Positions 1-10,633 of a stretch of DNA of 64,000 nucleotides are shown piece after piece. The notes beneath the pieces were generated by a model. The model did no database searches and was not told where the DNA came from. It saw only the letters and a list, made by a program, of their open reading frames with translations. Source of the stretch: SZUA-442 sp963759175 (GTDB lineage Bacteria > Actinomycetota > Acidimicrobiia > Spongiisociales > UBA5794); assembly GCA_963759175.1 (NCBI GenBank), contig CAVWXP010000007.1:1-64000 (forward strand). The letters are read 5' to 3'. Each line of letters opens with the position of its first letter. The stretch's first letter is position 1. The translations under genes were made by a program, and so were the position numbers.

Positions 1-398
1 ACCAACACAGCCGCGAGTGTCACCACCAACGCAGCGAACGGAACGATGGAAGCGGAGCGGTCGATCCACCCGGCGAGCGCGGCGACGGCCACGAGAACCC
101 CGCCGAACACGAGCCACGAGACGCCGGCGGGAGGCACGAGGGCGAGGAACAGCGAAATCGCGAACGTCGACACACCCAGAACGAGGCCCATTCCGATCAC
201 GCCGTCGATGTCCGCCTTCGCCAGGATTCGGTGTGCCCTGCGATCTCCCACCGCCGCCAGCACGGCAAACGCGATCCCGGGGATCAGGAGGAGGATCGAC
301 AACCACTGGAGCGAGAGCTCGATCCGCCACACGAGTGATGCGAAGGCGAGGATCAGGCCAGCGCCGATGGCAACTGTCGCTCGCTCACTCCCGCGCAT
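1..398 (-). CDS. Polytopic membrane protein, 3' part beyond window
   Basis: An open frame reads from an ATG at 398 off the left edge, giving about 132 residues. It begins MRGSERATVAIGAGLILAFA and contains at least four hydrophobic stretches separated by short charged loops such as GDRRAHRILAKADIDG. I do not recognise a family. Its ATG overlaps the TGA of the upstream glycosyltransferase-methyltransferase gene by one base (TGATG), which argues for translational coupling and a shared role. That role is probably glycan or lipid-linked sugar assembly, but this is inference from the neighbour only. Confidence 0.7.
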   Translation of the reverse strand, partial: MRGSERATVAIGAGLILAFASLVWRIELSLQWLSILLLIPGIAFAVLAAVGDRRAHRILAKADIDGVIGMGLVLGVSTFAISLFLALVPPAGVSWLVFGGVLVAVAALAGWIDRSASIVPFAALVVTLAAVL

Positions 399-1885
399 CA
401 GGACCGCTCTGCGGCATTCATGGCATCGGTCACGAGGAACTCGACATCTGGCGTCGACTCTGCAATCACGAAGATCTGGAACGAGAACAGCGTCTTCGAC
501 ACTCGGATCGCGATCTCGTTGAGCGACAGGAGACCCTTGCCCACGGCACCTCCGGCCACGAGGGGGAATGGAGCTGGGACGCCCCTCACCACCTTGACCC
601 GGAATCCGGCATCGCGCAAGAGATGCTTCAGGGTTCGGAACGTGAACAACCGCGTGTGCGTCCGATCGAGGATGCCGGTGCGCCCGTAGTTGAACTGCCC
701 AAACAACAACGCCACCCGCTGGATGGCGAAGGCGACATTTGGCGTCGACAGAATGAGTGTCTTTGGTGCGTGGTCGAACTGGGCGCGGAGTCGGTCGAGG
801 AAGTCCTCCGGATCGGCGAGATGCTCGATGACGTCGAGCATCAGGATCGTGTCCTTGCCCTTCGTGTCGAAGGTCAGCGAATCGTTCAGGTTCGCCACGA
901 TGACTTCGATGCCGCCAACGGGAACCTCAGGCTCCTCCATATCGACCACGGTGACCTCGCAGCCTTTCGCAACCAGTGCCGTTGCGACGTCGCCCGGCCC
1001 GGCGCCGAGGTCGATGACATGGGCGCCTTCTTCGACGGCTGCGATTGCGAGCGAGTGGGGGCTCACGAAGCCCAGCTTCGATCGGTACGGCGACGCGGTC
1101 CTTACCGAAGGATCCAACCGACGTTGCTGCCACAGACCGAAGCCATGGAATACGCTCGCGATCGTGTGGACCACGACGTCCCACGCGTACCGGAGGCCGT
1201 TCACCCGTGAGATCTCGTCGCCGTAGTAGGTGGGGATCGGGAGCTCCACGATCCGTGCGCCACTGTTCATCAGCTGGAGAATGATCTGCGTGTCGAAGTG
1301 GAAATCGTTCGTGTTCAGCCGATAGTGGACCCTCTCGAGCGCATCCACCCGGTATACCCGATAGCCGCTGTGGTACTCCGACAGGTCCCGACGCAGCACG
1401 GTGTTCTGGATCCGCGTGAGGACCCGGTTTCCGACGAACTTGTACAGCGGCATGCCGCCGGCCAGGGCGCTGGACGGATTGATCATCCTGCTCCCAAACA
1501 CGGCGTCGGCCTCACCCGCGACCAGTGGTTCGAGGAGGCGACCCAGTTCCTCGGGTGCGTACTGGCCGTCCCCATGGATGAGGGCTACATAGTCGAAGCC
1601 GTGCTTGGCCGCGTACGCATAGCCGATCTTCTGATTGCCCCCATAGCCCTGGTTGTACTCGTTGCGCAGCACGGTCAGGGGCATCTCCGGATGGGCGGCC
1701 GCGTACTCCCTTCCGATCTCGTATGTGCGATCCTGTGACGAGTCGTCAACGATGAGGATCTCCACCTCGTGGTTATCGACGATGGCTGTCGGGACGCGGT
1801 CGAGTACTTCTTTGAGCGTCGCCTCGGCTTCGTAGGCGACGATGAAGATCAGGAGACGCCCACGGTCTCGGCGTTCCACAGACAT
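398..1885 (-). CDS. GT2 glycosyltransferase fused to SAM methyltransferase
   Basis: The 495-residue protein has two domains. Residues 1-240 look like a DPM1/GT2 polyprenyl-phosphate glycosyltransferase, with IVDDSSQD at 45-52 and HGDGQY at 104-109 serving as nucleotide-sugar and metal-binding motifs. Residues 265-480 are a class I methyltransferase, with VIDLGAGPGD at 290-299 (SAM motif I) and LMLDVIEHLADP near 349-360. I see no transmembrane tail between the domains. The gene lies 112 bases downstream of atpC on the same strand and overlaps the following membrane-protein gene by one base. It may transfer a sugar to a lipid carrier and methylate the product or a related substrate. The domain calls are firm and the substrate is unknown. 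Confidence 0.85.
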   Translation of the reverse strand: MSVERRDRGRLLIFIVAYEAEATLKEVLDRVPTAIVDNHEVEILIVDDSSQDRTYEIGREYAAAHPEMPLTVLRNEYNQGYGGNQKIGYAYAAKHGFDYVALIHGDGQYAPEELGRLLEPLVAGEADAVFGSRMINPSSALAGGMPLYKFVGNRVLTRIQNTVLRRDLSEYHSGYRVYRVDALERVHYRLNTNDFHFDTQIILQLMNSGARIVELPIPTYYGDEISRVNGLRYAWDVVVHTIASVFHGFGLWQQRRLDPSVRTASPYRSKLGFVSPHSLAIAAVEEGAHVIDLGAGPGDVATALVAKGCEVTVVDMEEPEVPVGGIEVIVANLNDSLTFDTKGKDTILMLDVIEHLADPEDFLDRLRAQFDHAPKTLILSTPNVAFAIQRVALLFGQFNYGRTGILDRTHTRLFTFRTLKHLLRDAGFRVKVVRGVPAPFPLVAGGAVGKGLLSLNEIAIRVSKTLFSFQIFVIAESTPDVEFLVTDAMNAAERS

Positions 1886-1997
1886 CGAATGCAGCTCCTC
1901 GGTCGCTCACATGCACGCATGGGCCCACACGCCAGATGCATTGTGGTTCGCATCGACAGCGAGCGCCACGACTTGAGCGATGTACCCGCCGCTCGGT

Positions 1998-2330
1998 TCA
2001 GGCGCCTTCGTCGCCGATGTCCTGCTCGCGCAGGGCTCGGGCGGTCTCACGGGCCTGTTCGAGTCCACCCTCGGTGAGCTCCGCCCGGTCGGTGAGCAGC
2101 GTGACCTGGTTCTGGTAGATCTGGAGGAATCCACCGTGGATGCCTGCCGCCGTCACACCGCCTTCGTGATGGATCGTGACGGCACCCGTGGCGAGCGCCG
2201 CCATCGTGGGCTCGTGGTCGGCGAGGACACCGATATCGCCCTCCGTGGTACGCGCCGAGACCATGTCGGCCTGGCCGGACCATATGACGGCTTCGGGCGT
2301 GACGATGTCGACCTGGAACGTCTTGGCCAT
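1998..2330 (-). CDS. atpC: ATP synthase F1 epsilon subunit
   Basis: The 110-residue product is the epsilon subunit of the F1 rotor stalk. It begins MAKTFQVDIVTPEAVIWSGQ and carries the beta-sandwich signature around TEGDIGVLADHEPTMAAL. It is shorter than the 130-140 residues common in other bacteria because the C-terminal helical hairpin is reduced, as in several actinobacterial epsilons. Its ATG shares one base with the atpD stop (TGATG). It is the last gene of the operon. Confidence 0.95.
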   Translation of the reverse strand: MAKTFQVDIVTPEAVIWSGQADMVSARTTEGDIGVLADHEPTMAALATGAVTIHHEGGVTAAGIHGGFLQIYQNQVTLLTDRAELTEGGLEQARETARALREQDIGDEGA

Positions 2331-3754
2331 CAGACGGACGCCTCGAGCTCCTTGGCCTTGGCGATGACATCGTCGGCTCCACCGACCATGTAGAACGCCT
2401 GCTCGGGAAGGTGATCGAGATCACCATCGAGCACGGCCTTGAACGAAGCGATCGTCTCGTCGAGCGGTGTGAAGATGCCCGCCTGACCGGTGAACTGCTC
2501 CGCCACGAACATCGGTTGGGACAGGAATCGCTGGATCCGCCTGGCACGGTTGACGACGAGCTTGTCCTCTTCCGAGAGCTCATCCATGCCGAGGATCGCG
2601 ATGATGTCCTGGAGGTCCTTGTATCGCTGCAACACGAGCTGGACCTGGGTCGCGACCGCGTAGTGCTCCTCGCCCACGATCTGGGGATCGAGGGCACGGC
2701 TGTTCGAGTCGAGCGGATCGACGGCCGGGTAGATGCCGAGTGCCGTGAGGGGACGTGACAACACGGTGGTGGCGTCGAGGTGGGCGAATGCCGTGTGGGG
2801 GGCGGGGTCGGTGATGTCGTCGGCTGGCACGTAGATGGCCTGGAGCGACGTGATCGAGCGACCCTTGAGCGACGTGATGCGCTCCTGGAGCTGGCCCATC
2901 TCCGACGACAGCGTCGGCTGGTAACCCACGGCAGACGGCATGCGGCCCAAGAGGGTCGATACCTCGGATCCCGCCTGGGTGAATCGGAAGATGTTGTCGA
3001 TGAAGAGGAGTACATCCTGCTGCTGGACATCGCGGAAGTACTCCGCCATCGTGAGCGCGGACAGCGCCACACGGAGGCGCACACCGGGCGGCTCGTCCAT
3101 CTGGCCGAAAACGAGTGCGGCCTTGTCGATGACGCCCGATTCGGTCATCTCGAGGAACAGGTCGTTGCCTTCACGGGTTCGCTCCCCCACGCCAGCGAAC
3201 ACCGAGACACCACCGTGCTGGGTTGCTACCCGGTTGATCATCTCCTGGATGAGCACCGTCTTGCCGACACCGGCACCGCCGAAGAGGCCGATCTTGCCAC
3301 CCTCGAGGTAGGGCGAGATGAGGTCGATGACCTTGATACCGGTCTCGAACACCTTCTTCTGGGCCTGCACGTCCTCGAACGCCGGCGGATCGCGGTGGAT
3401 CGGCCACGACTCACCGGTGAACACATGGTCCGGATCATCGAGTGCCGTTCCCCACACGTTGAAGATGTGGCCGAGTGTCTGGTCACCGACGGGGACCGAG
3501 ATCGGCGCACCGGTGTTGCGAACCTCGGCACCGCGCACGATGCCGTCCGTCGGTGCGAGCGCGACGGCACGGATCTTGTCGTTACCGAGCTGCTGGGCGA
3601 CCTCACAGATGACCGTGTTGGCGATACCTGCGACCTCGAGATCGACCTCGAGGGCGAAGTTGATCTCCGGTAGCGCATCGGGCGGGAACTCGACGTCGAC
3701 GACCGGACCGGCGACCTTGACGATCCGTCCGCTGGCGAGGGTTGTCACGCTCAT
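2330..3754 (-). CDS. atpD: ATP synthase F1 beta subunit
   Basis: This is the catalytic subunit of F1. I start it at the ATG at 3754, which has GGAGAG just upstream and gives 474 residues, the normal family size. An upstream extension of the same frame lacks the family N-terminus. The Walker A motif GGAGVGKT lies at 159-166, followed by the catalytic GERTREGNDL region, the Walker B stretch VLLFIDNIFRF and the signature PAPHTAFAHLDATTVLSR. The gene lies between atpG, 26 bases upstream, and atpC, which it overlaps. Confidence 0.97.
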   Translation of the reverse strand: MSVTTLASGRIVKVAGPVVDVEFPPDALPEINFALEVDLEVAGIANTVICEVAQQLGNDKIRAVALAPTDGIVRGAEVRNTGAPISVPVGDQTLGHIFNVWGTALDDPDHVFTGESWPIHRDPPAFEDVQAQKKVFETGIKVIDLISPYLEGGKIGLFGGAGVGKTVLIQEMINRVATQHGGVSVFAGVGERTREGNDLFLEMTESGVIDKAALVFGQMDEPPGVRLRVALSALTMAEYFRDVQQQDVLLFIDNIFRFTQAGSEVSTLLGRMPSAVGYQPTLSSEMGQLQERITSLKGRSITSLQAIYVPADDITDPAPHTAFAHLDATTVLSRPLTALGIYPAVDPLDSNSRALDPQIVGEEHYAVATQVQLVLQRYKDLQDIIAILGMDELSEEDKLVVNRARRIQRFLSQPMFVAEQFTGQAGIFTPLDETIASFKAVLDGDLDHLPEQAFYMVGGADDVIAKAKELEASV

Positions 3755-3780
3755 GTGTGCTCTCCGTCTTCCTTGATCCA

Positions 3781-4662
3781 TCAACCGCCCGACAGCGCCT
3801 CGGCGCCGCCGACGATCTCGCTGATTTCCGTGGTGATCTCCGCCTGCCGTGCCTGATTGGCCTCGCGGGTGAGGACCCGCGTCAGCTCCTCGGCGTTCTC
3901 GGTGGCGGCCTTCATGGCCCGCCGTCGGGCCGCGTGTTCGGACGCCGACGCCTCGAGCAACATACCGAACACGGTGCCCTCGAGGTACCGCGGGAGCAGC
4001 CGTCCGAGGATGCTCTCGGGCGAGGGCTCGAAGGTGTATCCGACCGGGAGTGTGACGACGTCGTGCTCCGAGGCGGGCGGCTCGATCGGCAGCACCGGCC
4101 ACTCGATCGCATTCTGTGTGAGCGCCGACACATACTCGGTCGTGTAGGCCTCGACGGCGTCGACCCGCTCGGTCGCGTACTCATCGAGGAGGATGTTGGC
4201 TATCGATCGTGCATCTGCGTAGGTCGGCGTGTCGGTGACATTCAGCCATACGTGCTCGAGCGCGTATCGCCGGTACCGGAAGTACCCCTGTGCCTTCGCC
4301 CCCACCGTGTACACGCGCACCTTGCGACCGGCGGCCTGATGCTTGCGGATGGCGGACTCAGCCGACCGGATCACCGATGAGTTGTAGCCGCCTGCGAGCC
4401 CACGGTCAGACGACACGACGAGGACACCGACGGTGCGCACGTCGCGCGAGTCGAGCAGCGGATGCGACAACGACCCGGTGGCGGCGGCGATGTTGCGGAT
4501 GACGTCGTTCATCTTCTCCGTGTAGGGCTTGGCCTGGCCGACTCGGACCTGCGCCTTGCCGATGCGAGCGGTTGCGATCAGCTCCATGGCGCGCGTGATC
4601 TTCATCGTCGACTCGACGCTCCTGATCCGTCTCCGGATCGCCCGTACTTCGGCGGATGCCAC
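3781..4662 (-). CDS. atpG: ATP synthase F1 gamma subunit
   Basis: The 293-residue central-stalk subunit starts at a GTG at 4662. The N-terminal helix (IRRRIRSVESTMKITRAMEL) and the C-terminal helix (ATENAEELTRVLTREANQAR then EITTEISEIVGGAEAL) form the coiled coil that turns inside the alpha3beta3 ring. SSDRGLAGGYN is the usual Rossmann-side signature. The gene sits six bases after atpA, in the standard operon position. Confidence 0.96.
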   Translation of the reverse strand: MASAEVRAIRRRIRSVESTMKITRAMELIATARIGKAQVRVGQAKPYTEKMNDVIRNIAAATGSLSHPLLDSRDVRTVGVLVVSSDRGLAGGYNSSVIRSAESAIRKHQAAGRKVRVYTVGAKAQGYFRYRRYALEHVWLNVTDTPTYADARSIANILLDEYATERVDAVEAYTTEYVSALTQNAIEWPVLPIEPPASEHDVVTLPVGYTFEPSPESILGRLLPRYLEGTVFGMLLEASASEHAARRRAMKAATENAEELTRVLTREANQARQAEITTEISEIVGGAEALSGG

Positions 4663-4668
4663 GGTGCG

Positions 4669-6204
<1,536 letters not shown>

Positions 6205-6210
6205 CGTGCG

Positions 6211-6756
6211 TCAGCCCCATTGCTCTCGAAGCTCTTCGAATCGACCCCGGATCGATCCGTCGAGCACAGTGTCTCCGACCTTGGTGACGAGTCCGCCGAC
6301 GACCGATGGATCGACGATGACCTTCACCTGGACTCGCTTGTTGGTCGCCCGCGAGAGGGCTCCTTGCAGTCGCGTGATCTGGTCCGATGCCAACGGCATC
6401 GGCGATCGGACCTCGGCGACGACCTCCCCCTCCGCCTCAGCGGCCATGTCGGCAAGTCGGCGAGCGATGTCACCGAGGTTGCGGGCCTGGCCGGAGGCCA
6501 CGAGGAACGACATCGACGCGACGGTGACACGCGACGCCCGAGCGCCGAGGAGATCGTTGACGATCCCCTGCTTGCGTTCCGTCGGCACGGCGGGATCGCG
6601 CAGCACCTCGATCAGCTCGGCGTTGCCAGCCAAGGCGTTCGCGGCGGTGTACATCTCATTCGCCAGATCGGCGTCGGAACCCTCTGCACGGGCGATCTCG
6701 AGCAACGCCGAGGCGTAGCCGTCGACCTTGCTGGCCTCAACGGTCGCGTGATCCAT
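6211..6756 (-). CDS. atpH: ATP synthase F1 delta subunit
   Basis: The 181-residue stator subunit joins F1 to the b-subunit stalk. The N-terminal helical domain begins near YASALLEIA. The C-terminal part contains VKVIVDPSVVGGLVTKVGDTVLDGS-type sequence, the conserved OSCP/delta signature (about residues 140-165). In some actinobacteria delta is fused to a second b subunit; here it is a separate ordinary-length protein. It starts three bases after atpF ends. Confidence 0.95.
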   Translation of the reverse strand: MDHATVEASKVDGYASALLEIARAEGSDADLANEMYTAANALAGNAELIEVLRDPAVPTERKQGIVNDLLGARASRVTVASMSFLVASGQARNLGDIARRLADMAAEAEGEVVAEVRSPMPLASDQITRLQGALSRATNKRVQVKVIVDPSVVGGLVTKVGDTVLDGSIRGRFEELREQWG

Positions 6757-6759
6757 CTG

Positions 6760-7323
6760 CTACCGGACCCCGCCGAGGTCGTCGATGTACCGATCGACGA
6801 GCTGTCGCTGTTTCTCACCGTCGATCGAATCGCCAACGACGCGTTCTGCGACGTCGATCGAGAGGTCGGCGACCTGGCGGCGGAGTTCACCAGAGACGCG
6901 TGAGCGCTCTGCCTCGATCTCGTCCTGTGCCCGAACGCGGATCTGCTCCGCCTCGGCTTCGGCACGTGACACGATGTCCGCCTTCACCGACTCACCCGCG
7001 TCGCGCGCCTCGGCGACGATCTGGGCTGCTTCTGCATTGGCTCCCGCAACCTGGCTGCGATAGTCCCCGAGGAGGCTCTCAGCCTCGAGCTTCGCCTTCT
7101 CGGCGGTCTCGTACTGGGCGGCGATCTCTGCCTGACGGGCTTCGAGCGACTTGTTCAACGCGGGGATCGCCCACTTCCAGATGAAGAAGAAGACGATCGA
7201 GAACGCGATGATCCCCGCGAACAGCTCCTCGGCAGCTGGGAGCAGGAGGTCGATGCCCCCGGACTCGCTGGTGGAGCCCTCCTCAGCCGCCAGGATCAAC
7301 TGGGCGAACATGTGCGTAACCAT
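6760..7323 (-). CDS. atpF: ATP synthase Fo b subunit
   Basis: The 187-residue peripheral-stalk subunit has one membrane helix at about residues 33-53 (LFAGIIAFSIVFFFIWKWAI). A long charged coiled coil follows, rich in A, E, R and Q. The start ATG at 7323 has GAGGAGC six to seven bases upstream, which supports the longer N-terminus over the internal ATG at codon 5. It lies 15 bases after atpE and three before atpH. Confidence 0.94.
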   Translation of the reverse strand: MVTHMFAQLILAAEEGSTSESGGIDLLLPAAEELFAGIIAFSIVFFFIWKWAIPALNKSLEARQAEIAAQYETAEKAKLEAESLLGDYRSQVAGANAEAAQIVAEARDAGESVKADIVSRAEAEAEQIRVRAQDEIEAERSRVSGELRRQVADLSIDVAERVVGDSIDGEKQRQLVDRYIDDLGGVR

Positions 7324-7338
7324 CGTTTGCTCCTCGGC

Positions 7339-7551
7339 CTATGCCAGGAAGAAGAGCACGAAGCCGATGAGGGCGAGTGCCTCCGTGAATGCGATACCCA
7401 AGAACATCGTGGTGCGGACCATGCCGGCAGCCTCCGGCTGGCGTGCCATGGCTTGCACCGCGTTGCCCGCGATGAGCCCGATGCCGACACCTGGGCCGAT
7501 GGCAGCGAGGCCGTACCCGATGAGGGAGAACGCTCCCTTGAGTTCTTCCAT
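7339..7551 (-). CDS. atpE: ATP synthase Fo c subunit
   Basis: I start this 70-residue proteolipid at the ATG at 7551 (MEELKGAFSL), which has AAGGAAAGGG upstream. The frame stays open further upstream but is not family-like there. The two membrane helices flank the polar loop ARQPE at 36-40. The ion-carrying carboxylate is Glu57 in AFTEALALIG. The residue after it is Ala rather than the Ser or Thr of sodium-type rings, so proton coupling is expected by inference. Confidence 0.96.
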   Translation of the reverse strand: MEELKGAFSLIGYGLAAIGPGVGIGLIAGNAVQAMARQPEAAGMVRTTMFLGIAFTEALALIGFVLFFLA

Positions 7552-7588
7552 TGTTTCCCTTTCCTTGTCCTGTAAGACGGGACCTTGA

Positions 7589-8416
7589 TCAGTGTTCGAC
7601 GTTGATCGACGTATCGATGTAGACCGCACTCAGCAGCGTGAAGATGTAGGCCTGCAACAGGATGACGATCATCTCGAACATGAAGATTGCCAATGCGAGC
7701 GCCCACCACGCGATCCCGAACACTCCCTTGACGGCCGAGATGTCACCGGCGACGAAGGCCGAGATCGACACGAAGGCCGTGGTGAGGAGCAGGGACAACA
7801 TCACGTGACCGGCGACGAGGTTGGCGAAGAGTCGCACGGCGAGCGAGAAGGGACGCACGAAGAACGTCGAGAAGAACTCGATGAGTCCCACGAGCGGCTT
7901 GAGCGCAACGGGAACGCCAGGTGGCCAGATGATGCCGGTCAGGTAGCTGATGCCATTCCGTTTGAACCCGGCCACGATGAAGATCACCCACGTCAGGAGG
8001 GCAAGAAACAGCGGGATCGCCATCCGCGAGGTGATGGGGAAGTTGACGAACGGCGTGATCTCGAACATGTTGCCGATGAGGATGAAGATGAACAACGACA
8101 TGAGGTAGGGGTAGTACTTGATACCCACGGGACCGATGATGCCAATGGCGATCTCGTCTCGGACGAACGTCATCAGGGACTCGATACTGAGCTGGTACTT
8201 GCCGGGACGCGTGGCCTTCTTACGGAGCCCGAAGTAGATGATGGCGACGGAGAGCAGACCCGCGAGGAGGATCAGGAAGACCAGCCGGGTGATGGGGAAG
8301 CCGAGGATCTCGATGATCGGCGTGCGGAACTCGAAGAGCTCATTGACGTTCTCCGGCGCGCACACGGCATTCTCGGAGAGATCGCATTCCTCGATCGCGA
8401 GTATCAGTTCGTCCAC
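7589..8416 (-). CDS. atpB: ATP synthase Fo a subunit
   Basis: The 275-residue a subunit forms the proton half-channels beside the c ring. I use the GTG at 8416 (protein start VDELILAIEECDLSEN). It has GGGAAC upstream and overlaps the end of the AtpI-like gene by 13 bases. At least five membrane helices are visible. The essential arginine helix is FSLAVRLFANLVAGHVML, and AYIFTLLSAVYIDTSI closes the protein, both family signatures. Confidence 0.94.
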   Translation of the reverse strand: MDELILAIEECDLSENAVCAPENVNELFEFRTPIIEILGFPITRLVFLILLAGLLSVAIIYFGLRKKATRPGKYQLSIESLMTFVRDEIAIGIIGPVGIKYYPYLMSLFIFILIGNMFEITPFVNFPITSRMAIPLFLALLTWVIFIVAGFKRNGISYLTGIIWPPGVPVALKPLVGLIEFFSTFFVRPFSLAVRLFANLVAGHVMLSLLLTTAFVSISAFVAGDISAVKGVFGIAWWALALAIFMFEMIVILLQAYIFTLLSAVYIDTSINVEH

Positions 8417-8853
8417 TCGAGTTCCCTTTCCGCACCTTTGACCACTGCCACCGCCTCGAGCGACAACAGCACGAGATAACTGACCACCGCCGACACGCCC
8501 ATGGCCACGCGGTCGATGTCCGCAACGGAGACGACGAGCACCATCGTCAACGTGATGAGGCCGAGCCGGATGAAGAATCCGAACAGCGCGGCGGCATGAT
8601 ACATGCTGAGGGACACTCCCGCCGCCGTGGCGAGGATGTAGCCGCCGACGACGAAGTTGGCGACGACGATGGCGACCCCGATCGCTGCCGAGACCGCTCC
8701 GAGCCACCCGCCGGTGACCGCGAAGATCGCGATGAGGATCGGCGCCACGACCAGCGATCGTTTCGCGATGTTCTTCCCGATGATGGCCTCGATGGGGCGC
8801 GCATCCGGTGAGGGGCGATGCATCGCTGAGGCGTCCATGCGATCATCAGACAC
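8404..8853 (-). CDS. atpI: AtpI-like membrane protein of the ATP synthase operon
   Basis: This small membrane protein has four predicted helices, about 149 residues from the GTG at 8853. Another GTG at 8862 would add three residues. Helix starts are visible at LVVAPILIAIFAVTGGWLG, AIGVAIVVANFVVGGY, ALFGFFIRLGLITLTMVL and VSAVVSYLVLLSLEAVAVV. AtpI-type proteins assist Fo ring assembly or magnesium supply. The gene overlaps both atpZ upstream and atpB downstream. The family call rests on topology and position more than on a diagnostic motif. Confidence 0.8.
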   Translation of the reverse strand: MSDDRMDASAMHRPSPDARPIEAIIGKNIAKRSLVVAPILIAIFAVTGGWLGAVSAAIGVAIVVANFVVGGYILATAAGVSLSMYHAAALFGFFIRLGLITLTMVLVVSVADIDRVAMGVSAVVSYLVLLSLEAVAVVKGAERELEWTN

Positions 8854-9127
8854 CGTGGCCACGCTTCTTCCCTTCCTCCTCGAGCTCGGCCGAGACCTGC
8901 CAGAGGCGGTAGAAACCGACACCGATGGCCGCCAGCGACCACGCAATGGTCATGACGGGCGACGTACCGAACACCCAATCCAGGAACAGCCCGATCAGGA
9001 GTCCCGAGACGATGTAGGACAACAGATCTGCGTTCTTGGAGAACCCGCCGGTGATCGCTTCACGGGTGGGGACCGTCGTTGACTTGGTGGTGGTCACGTC
9101 GTCTTTGGGGTCGTTGGGATCGGCCAC
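8846..9127 (-). CDS. atpZ: AtpZ/AtpI family small membrane protein
   Basis: I start this 93-residue protein at the GTG at 9127 (VADPNDPKDDV), which has AAGGA about eight bases upstream. Longer readings run into unlikely sequence. An N-terminal polar tail leads into two membrane helices: LLSYIVSGLLIGLFLDWVF and MTIAWSLAAIGVGFYRLWQV. A charged tail EEEGKKRG follows. This is the usual AtpZ layout at the head of atp operons, where it partners AtpI in Fo assembly. It is the first gene of the operon, 94 bases downstream of glyA. Confidence 0.82.
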   Translation of the reverse strand: MADPNDPKDDVTTTKSTTVPTREAITGGFSKNADLLSYIVSGLLIGLFLDWVFGTSPVMTIAWSLAAIGVGFYRLWQVSAELEEEGKKRGHGV

Positions 9128-9221
9128 GGAGTGTCCTTGAACCTCGTGCACCGCTGCATCGGTGGGCGCAAGGGTACAGGATTCTCGGTCATCATCGGCA
9201 ATCGGCCCTTCCGGCGTCCGA

Positions 9222-10493
9222 TCACGCGTAGCCGTTGAACTCGACGGGGTAGGCAGGAAAGGCCCTGGCGAGCTCATCGACCCTTCCGCGGAGCTGTTCG
9301 AGGACCGCCGAGTCGTTGCGCTTGCGCAGGATCTCGACGATGGCCTTGCCGAGGACCACCATCTGCTCCTGCTTCATGCCTGCCGTGGTGACGGACGGTG
9401 TGCCGATGCGGATTCCCGACGTGACGAACGGTGACCGTGGGTCGAAGGGGATGGCGTTCCGGTTGAGGGTGACGCCCATTTCATCGAGGAGGGACGCTGC
9501 CTCCTTGCCCGTGAGTTCGTCGTCGATGGACCGGAGGTCGGTCAGGAACATGTGGTTCGTGGTCCCGCCGGAGACCACCCTCGCACCAGCTCCGATCATC
9601 GTGTCCGCCAGAACGGATGCGTTGCGCACGATCTGGTTCGCATACATGGCGTATTCGGGCGAGGCGGCCTGTTTGAAGCACAGGGCCTTGCCCGCGATCT
9701 GGTGGTTGATGGCGCCGCCCTGCGCGTACGGGAAGACGCTCTTGTCGATCGCCTTGGCATGTTCCTCGGTGGAGAGGATGAGTCCACCGCGGGGTCCGCG
9801 CAGGGCCTTGTGGGTGGTCGCGGTGACGATGTGGGCGTGGGGCACAGGGGACGGGTGGGCGCCGCCGGCGATCAGGCCGATGATGTGGGCCGCATCGACG
9901 AGGAACACCGCCCCCACCTCGTCGGCGATCTCCCGGATGGCGGCCCAATCGATGATCTGGGAGTACGCCGAGTATCCCCCGACGATCATCTTCGGCCGGT
10001 GCTCGAGCGCCGTGGCGCGGAGGGCGCCGAGATCGATCGTCTCGGTCTCGGGATCGACGCCGTAGCCGACGATGTTGAAGAGGTTGCCCGAGAAGTTGAC
10101 CGGTGATCCGTGGGTGAGGTGGCCACCCTGGTCGAGCGACATGCCGAGGATGGTGTCCCCCGGTTCGAGGACGGCGAGATACGCAGCGAGGTTGGCCTGG
10201 GAACCCGAGTGGGGCTGCACGTTGGCATGCTCAGCCCCGAAGAGCTCCTTCGCACGGGAGATCGCAAGCGACTCGATCTCATCGATGACCTCGCAACCCT
10301 CGTAGTACCGCCTGCCGGGATATCCCTCCGAGTACTTGTTGGCGAGCACGGAACCCGATGCCTGCATCATGGCGTAGCTGACGAAGTTCTCGGATGCGAT
10401 CAGCTGGATCTTGCTGCGCTGACGCTGGGCATCCTTGGCGATGAGTGCCGCGAGGGTCGGGTCCGCTGCTGCGAGCGGGGTCATGTCGGTCAT
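9222..10493 (-). CDS. glyA: Serine hydroxymethyltransferase
   Basis: The 423-residue PLP enzyme interconverts serine and glycine with tetrahydrofolate, feeding one-carbon metabolism. The PLP lysine is K229 in VTATTHKALRGPRGG. Other family marks are IQLIASENFVS near 29-39, NKYSEGYPGRRYY near 52-64 and VDAAHIIGLIAGG near 199-211. The start codon is ATG. The gene is co-directional with the ATP synthase operon and may share transcription with it. Confidence 0.97.
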   Translation of the reverse strand: MTDMTPLAAADPTLAALIAKDAQRQRSKIQLIASENFVSYAMMQASGSVLANKYSEGYPGRRYYEGCEVIDEIESLAISRAKELFGAEHANVQPHSGSQANLAAYLAVLEPGDTILGMSLDQGGHLTHGSPVNFSGNLFNIVGYGVDPETETIDLGALRATALEHRPKMIVGGYSAYSQIIDWAAIREIADEVGAVFLVDAAHIIGLIAGGAHPSPVPHAHIVTATTHKALRGPRGGLILSTEEHAKAIDKSVFPYAQGGAINHQIAGKALCFKQAASPEYAMYANQIVRNASVLADTMIGAGARVVSGGTTNHMFLTDLRSIDDELTGKEAASLLDEMGVTLNRNAIPFDPRSPFVTSGIRIGTPSVTTAGMKQEQMVVLGKAIVEILRKRNDSAVLEQLRGRVDELARAFPAYPVEFNGYA

Positions 10494-10633
10494 GGGGATC
10501 GCTCCGATGGATTGCGGGACACGTCGAATCTACCCGCGAATCGAGATCGAGTAGAAACAGCTGTCATCCCCGGATCCCGTGGCGCTGACACCTACCCTTG
10601 CGCCACAGCCACAATCATGGAGCAACGCCACCC

